From positions 5,065,802-5,129,801 of the forward strand of contig NZ_CP160680.1 in assembly GCF_040784935.1 (NCBI RefSeq): 64,000 nucleotides of DNA, given 5' to 3'. The notes under the pieces were generated by a model. The model searched no databases, was not told where the DNA came from, and was given only the letters and a program-made list of their open reading frames with translations. Origin of the DNA: Lewinella sp. LCG006 (lineage in GTDB: Bacteria; Bacteroidota; Bacteroidia; Chitinophagales; Saprospiraceae). Shown piece by piece: positions 44,774 to 52,014 of this stretch; position 1 is the stretch's first letter, and each line of letters begins with the position of its first letter. The translations under genes and the position numbers were made by a program.

Positions 44774-45550
44774 ATGGAAAACCTTGATTTAAATCCTCCA
44801 GAAAGAGAGAATGAAGACTACATACATCAGTTGGTTAGGACTCTCTTGAGTACCCTGTCGATTGGATATAGCGTTGGAAACGGAGATATAAGTATTACAA
44901 CTAAGGCTCCATTGGCAGAATTGTTTGGGTTATTGGTCCAACCTTCAATTGAAAAAAGGATCGGAAAATGGAGAATCAACATGGTAAAGGCAATAAGGCA
45001 TATTCTTCAAGAATTAGAAGGACTTAGTATCAATAACTTACAAGAAGATGATGAATTTATTTCATTGATTTACAATCTTACCTTAAATGCCGCGAAGGTT
45101 CATCAAGATGAAAAGTTAATACTACTTGGTAATGTCTTGTGTAACTCCTATTTAGAGAAAGAGATTGAGTTTGAGTTAAGGCTAGTAGCTGGGAGATTAG
45201 CACAGGAATTATCAGCTACTCAAGTGATCCTCTTACAGGAAATATTCAGCGAATCAGAAGACATTAAACTAATTGATAATTTCAATGACTTGTTTTATTG
45301 GATGCGGAAGAAAACTAACTACCCTCTCAAAACAAACTATACCGAGTTTGTATTTTACGTGATGGATTTGCAAAATAGAGGGTTGCTGGATATTAGTGAT
45401 CATATGATAAGCAATAGTTCTTTAGCACGCGATACAGTTTCTCTCGCTGCTAATAATGACTATAACCCAGATTCCCCATATATTCTTGTAACAGGAATGG
45501 GACGCTATTTTATAGAACTTATTAGAGAATACGGGAGTAGAGGTCAATAA
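44774..45550 (+). CDS. Uncharacterised alpha-helical protein (258 residues)
   Basis: The protein is soluble and mostly helical. After an acidic N-terminus and a small hydrophobic stretch (LLSTLSIGYSVGNG) comes PLAELFGLLVQPSIEKRIGKWRINMVKAIRHILQELEG, then INNLQEDDEFISLIYNLTLNAAKVHQDEKLILLGNVLCNS. The pattern (basic 'KR..KW', a helix, then 'DEKL..L.N.L.N') is familiar from many uncharacterised bacterial proteins with scattered distribution, but I cannot give a family number. The C-terminal half (from about 180) looks like a winged-helix (LKTNYTEFVFYVMDLQNRGLLDI). It is the only gene of cassette 3. Confidence 0.75.
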   Translation: MENLDLNPPERENEDYIHQLVRTLLSTLSIGYSVGNGDISITTKAPLAELFGLLVQPSIEKRIGKWRINMVKAIRHILQELEGLSINNLQEDDEFISLIYNLTLNAAKVHQDEKLILLGNVLCNSYLEKEIEFELRLVAGRLAQELSATQVILLQEIFSESEDIKLIDNFNDLFYWMRKKTNYPLKTNYTEFVFYVMDLQNRGLLDISDHMISNSSLARDTVSLAANNDYNPDSPYILVTGMGRYFIELIREYGSRGQ

Positions 45551-45560
45551 AGATAAAATC

Positions 45561-45798
45561 GCCCAACTTGGGCTTGGCGACAATGCCTCCTGCGTCGGCA
45601 CTGCGCCAAGCCCCGAGTTGTCCAAGATACTCCGCTTCGCTGCGCATCTTGGACAACGTTTTTCGGGCAAGCCCGTGCTGCACAAGCTTCTTCGCTGCGC
45701 TGCGAACCTCGCACAACACGGGGCATGCGGAAATTCAAAAATTTTTCTCGGCTGCGCCGAAAATTTCCGAACTTCGCATGTCCCGAAAAACGTTCATT
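45561..45798 (+). repeat. attC-like recombination site 3 (238 bp, extended)
   Basis: It begins with GCCCAAC, the reverse complement of GTTGGGC that opens this cassette at 44669. It has the same order of hairpins as site 2, but the first stem is different in sequence and still paired: GGGCTTGGCG with CGCCAAGCCC, versus CTTGGGCG with CGCCCAAG in site 2. It ends with GTTCATT, which does not fit GTTRRRY, so the right border of the array may be here or altered. Confidence 0.7.
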
Positions 45799-45826
45799 AC
45801 CATCAAATCAGGAAGAAGACAAACCT

Positions 45827-45916
45827 ATGAATAGTGATTGGTCAGACTTCGAAGTCAGGGAAGTGCTCAAAGACTATTTTGATATGCTTGTTAAGGAGAT
45901 CAAACAGGTCAACTGA
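45827..45916 (+). pseudogene. Truncated N-terminal fragment resembling DUF3883/HNH-type proteins
   Basis: A 29-residue frame from ATG 45827, opening WSDFEVREVLKDYFDML after MNSD and ending EIKQVN before TGA. The W-(S/T)-x-E-V-x-x-(I/V)-(V/L)-x-DYF-x-ML-x-x-EI pattern is the N-terminal signature of a family of putative restriction-type endonuclease proteins that are normally several hundred residues long. Everything after residue 26 is missing. The IS21 insertion lies 46 bases past the stop, so the loss was probably not caused by the IS itself. Confidence 0.45.
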
Positions 45917-46038
45917 TTCAGCCCTCTAAGAATCGGACAAAACGCTATTAATGGATAATAATTGCGTATTCCGATCTATCTGACCCCCTCATTCCGGAGC
46001 TTTGACCCCCTTGTGGATAAGTTTGGTATTTGATGGTG

Positions 46039-46773
46039 TTAAGATAAGTGATTTGGACGTTTTCTGAGGCTTTTTCCTTTGAGTTCGATACGATGAGCCC
46101 TGGGGATGATACGATCGAGGATAGCATCAGCAATAGTGGGTTCATCGAAGTACTCGTACCAGCTGCCTACGGGGAGTTGTGAACAGATCATCGTAGCAGC
46201 CCTTTCGTAGCGGTCTTCGAGGATTTGAAGAAGGAGGAGTTTGACGGTGTGGGTGATGGGTTGCAGACCAAAGTCATCGAGGATAATGAGCTGTGCTTTC
46301 TGGATTTGATTGAGCCACTTGATAATAGAACCCTCAGCTTGGGCCAGGGTAATCTGTTCGCACAAACGGTTCATGTTGAAGTAAAGGGTTCGGTGGCCAT
46401 TGACACAGGCGTGATGACCAATGGCGCAGCCCAGATAAGATTTTCCACACCCTGTAGCCCCGGTGATGAGTACGTTTTCTCCTCGTTCGATCCAGGCACA
46501 GTCGGCCAGGGTGGCTAGTTTTTCCTTACTCAGATTTCGCTGGTTGGAGCATTCGATGTCCTTGATATTGGCCTGGTAGCGTAGCTTACTGAGCTTGAGG
46601 TACATGTTCATGCGCCGTAAGGCTCGGTGTTGCTGTTCGGCATCGACGAGTCGGGCGAGGAGTTCGTGGACATCGGGTTGCTGGTTGATGGGTAAACTCA
46701 GGGCTGCCTCGTAAGCGGAGGCCATACCGGTGAGTTTGAGTTGTCGTAAGAGGTCTAAAGAAGCATTCTTCAT
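46039..46773 (-). CDS. istB: IS21 helper ATPase IstB
   Basis: The 244-residue AAA+ protein has Walker A (GATGCGKSYLG, about 104-114), Walker B (LIILDDFGLQP) and a C-terminal RIIPRAHRIELKGKSLRKR. IstB assembles on target DNA and activates the IstA transposase. It follows istA by 26 bases on the same strand, as in other IS21 elements. Intact. Confidence 0.95.
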   Translation of the reverse strand: MKNASLDLLRQLKLTGMASAYEAALSLPINQQPDVHELLARLVDAEQQHRALRRMNMYLKLSKLRYQANIKDIECSNQRNLSKEKLATLADCAWIERGENVLITGATGCGKSYLGCAIGHHACVNGHRTLYFNMNRLCEQITLAQAEGSIIKWLNQIQKAQLIILDDFGLQPITHTVKLLLLQILEDRYERAATMICSQLPVGSWYEYFDEPTIADAILDRIIPRAHRIELKGKSLRKRPNHLS

Positions 46774-46799
46774 GGTGGAAGATTTATGGTTAAAAAAGA

Positions 46800-48356
46800 T
46801 TATTGATAAGCTTGAGGACCACGGATATTATCGTGGGTCGGTGGAGAGAACAAGTCGGGCTGCTCCGGTTCTATATCCAGTTTTCGTTCCAGGATATTTT
46901 TGAGCATGGTGTAGGTTGTTTTTCCAGCGCCCTGGCAGCGTCGGCAGGCATTTTCGAGGCGTTCGGGCGTGTACTTCCTGGCCAGCGACATGACGCCCAG
47001 GCAAGACTTGTAGGTATGAGCCTCGTGGCGACGGGAGAGCAGTATTTGGGCGATAGCCCATTCGGTAGCTGGGCCGATCTTTGTGGCCTGTGAGGTAAAG
47101 TAAGCCGCATCATACCCCTGGGCCTTTTTCCATTCCTGATGGTTACTGGGCAGGTGGCTTTCGGTCGTCTGATAAGTGTAGGTGTCGTGACGCGATAAGC
47201 GGGTATGGGTGGCTACGCGCTGCGGGCCAACGTAGATCTCAACGGTTTTAGAGCTGTAGATGACGGTGGCTTGTTTGCCCGCGTATTGGTAGGGCACAGA
47301 GTAGTAGTTTTTCTCTTCGCCCAGATACACATGGTAGTTGCGCTGGATTTTGGCCGAGACCGTTTTGCGGGGCTCGAACAGCTCATTGGGCAGCTGGCTG
47401 AGTTGCTCTTTTTCGTAGGTCTCAAAGCAGCTTTTACGGCTACCTTCCCGCTTCTGAAAGGGGGTCTCGTTGTGGATCGCTAGCTGGAGGCCAATGGCCT
47501 CATTGAGTTCCTCAATGCTGTGAAAGACATCGTTGCGCAAGGGCGCATAGATACGGCTGTAGGCCGTGCGAACCATGTTCTCCACGCTGGCCTTGTCTTT
47601 GGGTTTGGCCACGCGAGTGGCCTGTAAGTCACACTGGTAATGAGCGGCCAGTTGAACGCACAGTTCGTTAAAACTGGGCTCGTAGCGATTGGCCTTGGTG
47701 ACATAAGCTTTGAGATTATCCGACAGGATCACCGCCGGTACACCACCAAAAAAAAGCAGCGCCTCATTGATCCCCGTAACGAAGTCCATCACCGACTGGG
47801 AGGGCAAGGCCATGGCAAAGGTATATTGACTGTGGGCCAGCACCCCGACGAGCACTTCGCAAGGCCGGAGTTCTCCCGTCTTGGGGTCTACCAGATAAAG
47901 CTTTTTGCCAGCAAAGTCGAGTTGTAAAACGTCACCAGGTCGATGTTCGATGGGCAAGGTAAGTTCCTGGTAACCGATCTTTCTGCGCAGTCGTTCGCAG
48001 AACTGGCTGTAACCATAACTATCAGCATGTTCCTCGCGGTATTCCTGCCATAACAGATAACGCGTCACGCCCACCTTTTTGAGCTCTTCAAGCCAGCCTT
48101 TGACTTGCTGTTCAAAGACGGCTTCCCGGCCTTGAGCTTCTTGCTCCTCCTTAGCGTAGAAAATCTTAAACAACTGATCGTCGGGTAACTCCAATAAAGT
48201 CCCAATGTCTATATCGCAACCCTGAGCAAGGCGAAGATAATCACGTACCGTGTTCTTGGAAACGCCCAGACGACGAGCCGTGCCCTTGATCGAATGACAA
48301 TGAAGATAAGTTCGTAGTATAGTCTTGATTTGATCCATACGTTTGGTCTTGGCCAT
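46800..48356 (-). CDS. istA: IS21 transposase IstA
   Basis: The 518-residue transposase (from MAKTKRMDQIKTILRTYL; a longer frame begins at 48407) has an N-terminal helix-turn-helix (IKGTARRLGVSKNTVRDYLRL). The DDE/RNase H catalytic core has LQLDFAG, VILSDNLKAYV and DKASVENMVRTAYSRIY as the D, D and E. A beta-barrel-type C-terminal domain follows (YHVYLGEEKNYYSVPYQYAGKQATV). No frameshift or stop is seen, so the element may still be active. Confidence 0.95.
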   Translation of the reverse strand: MAKTKRMDQIKTILRTYLHCHSIKGTARRLGVSKNTVRDYLRLAQGCDIDIGTLLELPDDQLFKIFYAKEEQEAQGREAVFEQQVKGWLEELKKVGVTRYLLWQEYREEHADSYGYSQFCERLRRKIGYQELTLPIEHRPGDVLQLDFAGKKLYLVDPKTGELRPCEVLVGVLAHSQYTFAMALPSQSVMDFVTGINEALLFFGGVPAVILSDNLKAYVTKANRYEPSFNELCVQLAAHYQCDLQATRVAKPKDKASVENMVRTAYSRIYAPLRNDVFHSIEELNEAIGLQLAIHNETPFQKREGSRKSCFETYEKEQLSQLPNELFEPRKTVSAKIQRNYHVYLGEEKNYYSVPYQYAGKQATVIYSSKTVEIYVGPQRVATHTRLSRHDTYTYQTTESHLPSNHQEWKKAQGYDAAYFTSQATKIGPATEWAIAQILLSRRHEAHTYKSCLGVMSLARKYTPERLENACRRCQGAGKTTYTMLKNILERKLDIEPEQPDLFSPPTHDNIRGPQAYQ

Positions 48357-48538
48357 ACTGTGCAGCTTTGATAGCCACACGAGATAGCATTTTAACCAAA
48401 CTTCCACTTTTTACTAGGGGGTCAGACCTCCGGAAAGTTATTAACATCCTAGGGGGGTCAAAGCTCCGGAATGAGGGGGTCAGACCAAATCGGAATAGGG
48501 GGGTCAGATGGACCGGAATATGCAATAATCATTTCAAG

Positions 48539-49117
48539 ATGATAAAATACCCTGCTTTAATGGCACTCTTTTTTGGCGCTGTGGCCTGTTGCGAAGATCC
48601 TGTTATGGACGTTGTTAAAGAAGAGCCAAGTTGCGATGAGGTAGAATGCGCGATTCAGGATGAGTTTTATGGTGTAGGTCTGTTAAACGGAGAATGTTGG
48701 TATGCGGAAAGAGGATGGATAGACTCAAGTAACCCTTATGTATTATCCATTTATTTAGCAGCGAATACCACTAATGAAATTATTGATGAGTTGTCATTCA
48801 TTGTTAATGACGAAACAGCACTTTCAGATACTATATGGTTAGGGTGGGCATACAGTAATATACCTATTCCAAATGTTGCAAGTACTCGTTATGCTTATAT
48901 AGAAGATCATTCCAATGTCGGGAGTTTTTCATTTGAGCGCGATTCTCCTCTTACCTACCAGGATTACCTACTGATAGACTATTTCAACGCGGATACTACC
49001 ATTGTGGAAGGCCATTTTCAGGTGAAACTCCCGCATAGAAGTGTAAACAGTTTCGTGACCCATGCGCCAGATAGTATGAATATTCGGTGCGGCAGATTCA
49101 GGGCTAATGCAAATTGA
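48539..49117 (+). CDS. Hypothetical lipoprotein beside the IS21 insertion
   Basis: The 192-residue product begins MIKYPALMALFFGAVACCEDP, a lipoprotein signal with lipobox AVAC (Cys17). The mature part contains several cysteines (PSCDEVECAI, GECWYAE, RCGRF) and beta-strand-like stretches without a family I recognise. The start codon is 14 bases beyond the right end of the IS21 element, so the insertion displaced the native upstream region; the gene may now lack its promoter. Its codon usage looks closer to the AT-rich cassette genes than to the region after 49 kb. Confidence 0.65.
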   Translation: MIKYPALMALFFGAVACCEDPVMDVVKEEPSCDEVECAIQDEFYGVGLLNGECWYAERGWIDSSNPYVLSIYLAANTTNEIIDELSFIVNDETALSDTIWLGWAYSNIPIPNVASTRYAYIEDHSNVGSFSFERDSPLTYQDYLLIDYFNADTTIVEGHFQVKLPHRSVNSFVTHAPDSMNIRCGRFRANAN

Positions 49118-49223
49118 AAAAATTGCTCTTGATGAAGAATGAATGGTATATAATAGGAGTATTAAGCAAATAATTGTGCCCTCGCGACCGTTATTGGACC
49201 CGAGTAAACTTTCACAACTGCTT

Positions 49224-49748
49224 ATGAATAAGTTATTTGGATGGGTAGGGCCCCTTGTTTTTATCTGGATCGTTGGTACCCAGTTTTTTGACCCTTACCT
49301 GCCGACTACAGAACAAGCGACACTACCCGGAGTTAGTGATACAGACTCCCTGAAGTTTCCAGTTGCTGGCCACAGTGTAGCCAATATCATCAGTTACTTT
49401 GGCGATGCCAGGGGCAAGTCGCGCAAACACTTGGGGGTAGATATTAAAGCACCCCGTCATACCCCCGTTTTGGCGGTCATTGATGGGCACATTGAAGCCA
49501 TCAAAGAAGGCGGCAATGGAGGAAAAACCCTTTATCTTCGCGGCTCCGACGGTGTACAGTATTTTTACGCACACCTGGAAGACTGGCTGGTGAAAGCAAA
49601 TGATGAGGTGAGTGCTGGCCAGGAAATAGCGACGGTAGGCAATAGCGGTAATGCCAGTAAAACGATTCCCCACCTGCATTTTGAAATCATTATGGGCAAA
49701 GATCGGACCTCCATTGACCCATTGCCGGTCTTAGAAAATGCGGAGTAA
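49224..49748 (+). CDS. M23 family metallopeptidase (peptidoglycan endopeptidase)
   Basis: The 174-residue protein (from MNKLFGWVGPLVFIWIVGTQFF; a longer frame opens at an ATG at 49143) has an N-terminal signal anchor. Its LytM/M23 domain carries RKHLGVDIKAPRHTPV (zinc His and Asp), YAHLEDW and HLHFEI (catalytic and zinc His). The domain is complete, so it is probably an active zinc endopeptidase cutting peptidoglycan cross-bridges in the periplasm. Nothing nearby indicates which cell-wall process it serves. Confidence 0.88.
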   Translation: MNKLFGWVGPLVFIWIVGTQFFDPYLPTTEQATLPGVSDTDSLKFPVAGHSVANIISYFGDARGKSRKHLGVDIKAPRHTPVLAVIDGHIEAIKEGGNGGKTLYLRGSDGVQYFYAHLEDWLVKANDEVSAGQEIATVGNSGNASKTIPHLHFEIIMGKDRTSIDPLPVLENAE

Positions 49749-49863
49749 TCTTTTTTGAATCTTCAAAGGACACCAAGGTTTTTTTTGAACCATACGAGGG
49801 ATTATAAGGGGCATATAAGGACGTCTTTGACAAGGCAAATTCACGAATTTAACCAACTAAGGC

Positions 49864-50916
49864 TTAGTTTTCTTGAAAAAAAGCCTCCACCGCAGCCTGC
49901 GGGGAGAGCTCTTCAGCGCGGATGGCAGCCTCCAGTTTTGCTAACTTTTCTTGATGATCGCTGGGTTGTAGAAACTGGTCGAGGATGCGTTGGCGGAGCT
50001 GTTGCTGAAACCAGTGGATGGCTTGTTCCTGCCGGTTGTGTAGAAAAAAGCCATTGTCTTTTGTGAGGGATTGGTAGTCCTTTATTTCTTCGATGATAGC
50101 GGGAATACCGGCTCCAGTGATGGCCGAGCAGGTTTGTGCTTTGGCGATCCAGTTGCTGCTTTTGGGCGGAAAAAGGTGGAGCGCCCGCTGATACGCAGCC
50201 CGGGCCTGTTGCGCGGGGATACGTCGGTCGTCGTCGGCTTTGTTGACGGCAATGAGGTCGGCCATTTCTACGACGCCGCGTTTGATGCCCTGGAGTTCAT
50301 CACCCGCACCGGGGAGGAGAAGGAGCAAGAAGAAATCGGTGAGTTTATAAACGGCCACTTCCGACTGTCCCACGCCTACCGTTTCCACAATGATAAAATC
50401 ATAGCCAGCAGCTTCGCACAAGAGGATGAGCTCGCGGGTTTTTGCAGCCACCCCGCCCAGTGATTCACCAGCGGGAGAAGGGCGGATGAACACATTGGCA
50501 TGGATTGACAACTGCGCCATGCGGGTCTTGTCGCCCAGGATGCTACCGTGTGTAAGTTGGCTGCTAGGATCGACAGCGAGTACGGCGACCTTTTTACCGG
50601 CTTCGACGAGTGCCAAGCCAAAAGCTTCGATAAAAGTGCTTTTACCAACGCCCGGGACACCAGTGATCCCCAGGCGAAAGGAACGCCCGCTGTGGGGGAG
50701 GCACCCTTCGACAATCGTGCGCGCTTTGCGCTGGTCTTCCAAGCGGGTGCTTTCAACCAGCGTAATGGCCTGACTGAGCAGCACACTATCCCCCGCCAGA
50801 ATACCTTGCAGATAATGGCTGGCCGGAAAATCCTGCCGTTGCCGCTGGCGCAACCGAGGATTGATGCTGGCCGGTAGCTGATCCGGCTCCGGTTTGGAAG
50901 AAGTGTTTTTAGCCAT
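49864..50916 (-). CDS. meaB: Methylmalonyl-CoA mutase-associated GTPase MeaB
   Basis: The 350-residue G3E GTPase has Walker A GVPGVGKSTF (86-95), the DPSSQLTHGSILGDKTRM region, ETVGVGQSE and NKADDD (G4). MeaB/ArgK protects and reloads the adenosylcobalamin of methylmalonyl-CoA mutase. The mutase itself is not in the window. The beta-oxidation operon upstream makes acyl-CoA products, including propionyl-CoA from odd chains, that feed this route, so the neighbourhood fits. Confidence 0.93.
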   Translation of the reverse strand: MAKNTSSKPEPDQLPASINPRLRQRQRQDFPASHYLQGILAGDSVLLSQAITLVESTRLEDQRKARTIVEGCLPHSGRSFRLGITGVPGVGKSTFIEAFGLALVEAGKKVAVLAVDPSSQLTHGSILGDKTRMAQLSIHANVFIRPSPAGESLGGVAAKTRELILLCEAAGYDFIIVETVGVGQSEVAVYKLTDFFLLLLLPGAGDELQGIKRGVVEMADLIAVNKADDDRRIPAQQARAAYQRALHLFPPKSSNWIAKAQTCSAITGAGIPAIIEEIKDYQSLTKDNGFFLHNRQEQAIHWFQQQLRQRILDQFLQPSDHQEKLAKLEAAIRAEELSPQAAVEAFFQEN

Positions 50917-50997
50917 TCTGCTAAAATACGTTAAATGTCTATTAAAGTAAACCTGGGCCAGTGACCATTATTGCTGCTACACGTTTAACAGATAACA

Positions 50998-51158
50998 GAC
51001 TTGTTCGTCCGGGGGGCTTTGGAGGGAAGACGCCGCTATCTTTTGTTCCCGCAAGCGAACAAAGTGGGAACATAGCCTTAGCTACGTGACCACTTTGGTT
51101 GCGAAGTGGGAGCGGAAGAGAGCAAGTCAGCCCCCAAATGTTCCCGGCCGAACAAGTC
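50998..51158. repeat. 161-bp multi-hairpin inverted repeat
   Basis: A 16-bp arm (GACTTGTTCGTCCGGG, 50998-51013) is repeated in inverse at 51143-51158 with one mismatch. Inside are two further hairpins: TGTTCCC...GGGAACA and CCACTT...AAGTGG. It thus folds like a cloverleaf. It fills most of the 308-bp gap between meaB and the enoyl-CoA hydratase gene, both on the minus strand. No gene is evident in the gap. Confidence 0.65.
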
Positions 51159-51224
51159 TAATAGACGCCCGGCGCGCTTTCTTTTGTAATTACTGCCACA
51201 CTTGCGCGTCGGAGCGTCTTATTC

Positions 51225-52001
51225 TTATTTACCCGTAAACACGGGTTTTCTCTTTTCCATAAAGGCTTGTACTCCCTCTTTGTAATCTGCGGTTTGTCCG
51301 GCGGTTGATTGAATTTGATCTTCAATCTCCAGTTGTCGGTTGAGGTCGTTACTCAGGGACTGGTTCAGTGCGCGTTTGGTGAGGCCAAGGCCGGTGGTCG
51401 GCATTTCTGCCAATTGATGAGCCAGGTCGAAGCTTGCTTTTTCGAAGCCCTCGTCGGGGAGGGTCTTATAAATCATCCCCACACGGGCAGCTTCTGTAGC
51501 ACTTATTTTATCCCCCAACATCATGTAGGCGGTGGCGCGTTGTAGACCTACCAGACGAGGGAGGAAGAAGGTGCCACCGCTGTCGGGGATTAAACCAATT
51601 TTACTAAAAGCCTGGATAAAGCTGGCCGATTCGGCGGCCACGGTAATGTCGCAAGCCAGGGCTACATTGGCTCCGGCACCTGCCGCCACACCATTGACTG
51701 CCGCGATGAAAGGCTTCTCCGTTTCCCGAATCAGGCGGATGATCGGGTTAAGGTGTTCGGAAATGATCTTACTGAGGCCGGGAGCATTTTCCTGGGTAAC
51801 CTCACCCAAATCCTGACCGGCACAGAAGGCTTTGCCTGCGCCAGTAATGAGAATGGCTCTAATGTTTTCGTCTCCTGCACATTGTTTGAGTGCTTCTTGC
51901 ATACTCAGGGCCAATTCGCGGGTAAAGCTATTGTATTTCTGAGGGCGGTTGAGCGTAATACAGCCAACCTGGTTTTTGATTTCAAAAAGGATAGGATCCA
52001 T
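51225..52001 (-). CDS. Enoyl-CoA hydratase/isomerase family protein (PaaG-like)
   Basis: The 258-residue crotonase starts at the ATG 52001 (an in-frame TTG lies further upstream). Features are ITLNRPQKYNSFT, the oxyanion-hole segments AFCAGQDLGE and NGVAAGAGANVALACD, and IGLIPDSGGTFFLPRLVG. The 'AGQDL' and 'IPDSGGT(F/W)' pattern is that of PaaG, the isomerase of phenylacetate catabolism, but in the absence of other paa genes it may act as an ordinary enoyl-CoA hydratase or isomerase. It is the third gene of the operon thiolase - FadJ-like - this gene. Confidence 0.9.
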   Translation of the reverse strand: MDPILFEIKNQVGCITLNRPQKYNSFTRELALSMQEALKQCAGDENIRAILITGAGKAFCAGQDLGEVTQENAPGLSKIISEHLNPIIRLIRETEKPFIAAVNGVAAGAGANVALACDITVAAESASFIQAFSKIGLIPDSGGTFFLPRLVGLQRATAYMMLGDKISATEAARVGMIYKTLPDEGFEKASFDLAHQLAEMPTTGLGLTKRALNQSLSNDLNRQLEIEDQIQSTAGQTADYKEGVQAFMEKRKPVFTGK

Positions 52002-52014
52002 AAAAAGGTTTATT

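Larger units (their letters stand above)
45963..48524 (-). mobile_element. IS21-family insertion sequence, complete
   Basis: The 2562-bp element carries istA and istB on the minus strand. Its ends are TGCGTATTCCG (45963) and, inverted, TGCATATTCCG (48524): 26-bp terminal inverted repeats with about 3 mismatches, and the TG...CA ends typical of IS21. It is flanked by a 5-bp direct repeat ATAAT (45958-45962 and 48525-48529), the target duplication. A 29-bp subterminal sequence at 45982-46010 is repeated in inverse at 48453-48481. The istA end carries additional GGGGGTCAGA-type copies, likely transposase-binding sites. Confidence 0.93.

Noticed and set aside
42358-45798. CRISPR array
   Set aside because: Only three long, palindromic copies separated by genes of 1-2 kb. 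There are no short regularly spaced repeats and no cas genes.
44395-45834. Several overlapping reading frames of 60-106 codons inside the GC-rich repeats (44390-44732 and 45422-45834)
   Set aside because: They exist because the palindromic repeats lack stops in several frames on both strands. Their peptides are the same low-complexity Cys/Arg/Ser strings in each copy, with no start context and no domain.
48368-48538. Upstream extension of the lipoprotein gene into the IS21 end
   Set aside because: The extension reads through the transposon terminal repeats. The ATG at 48539 starts a proper lipoprotein signal.
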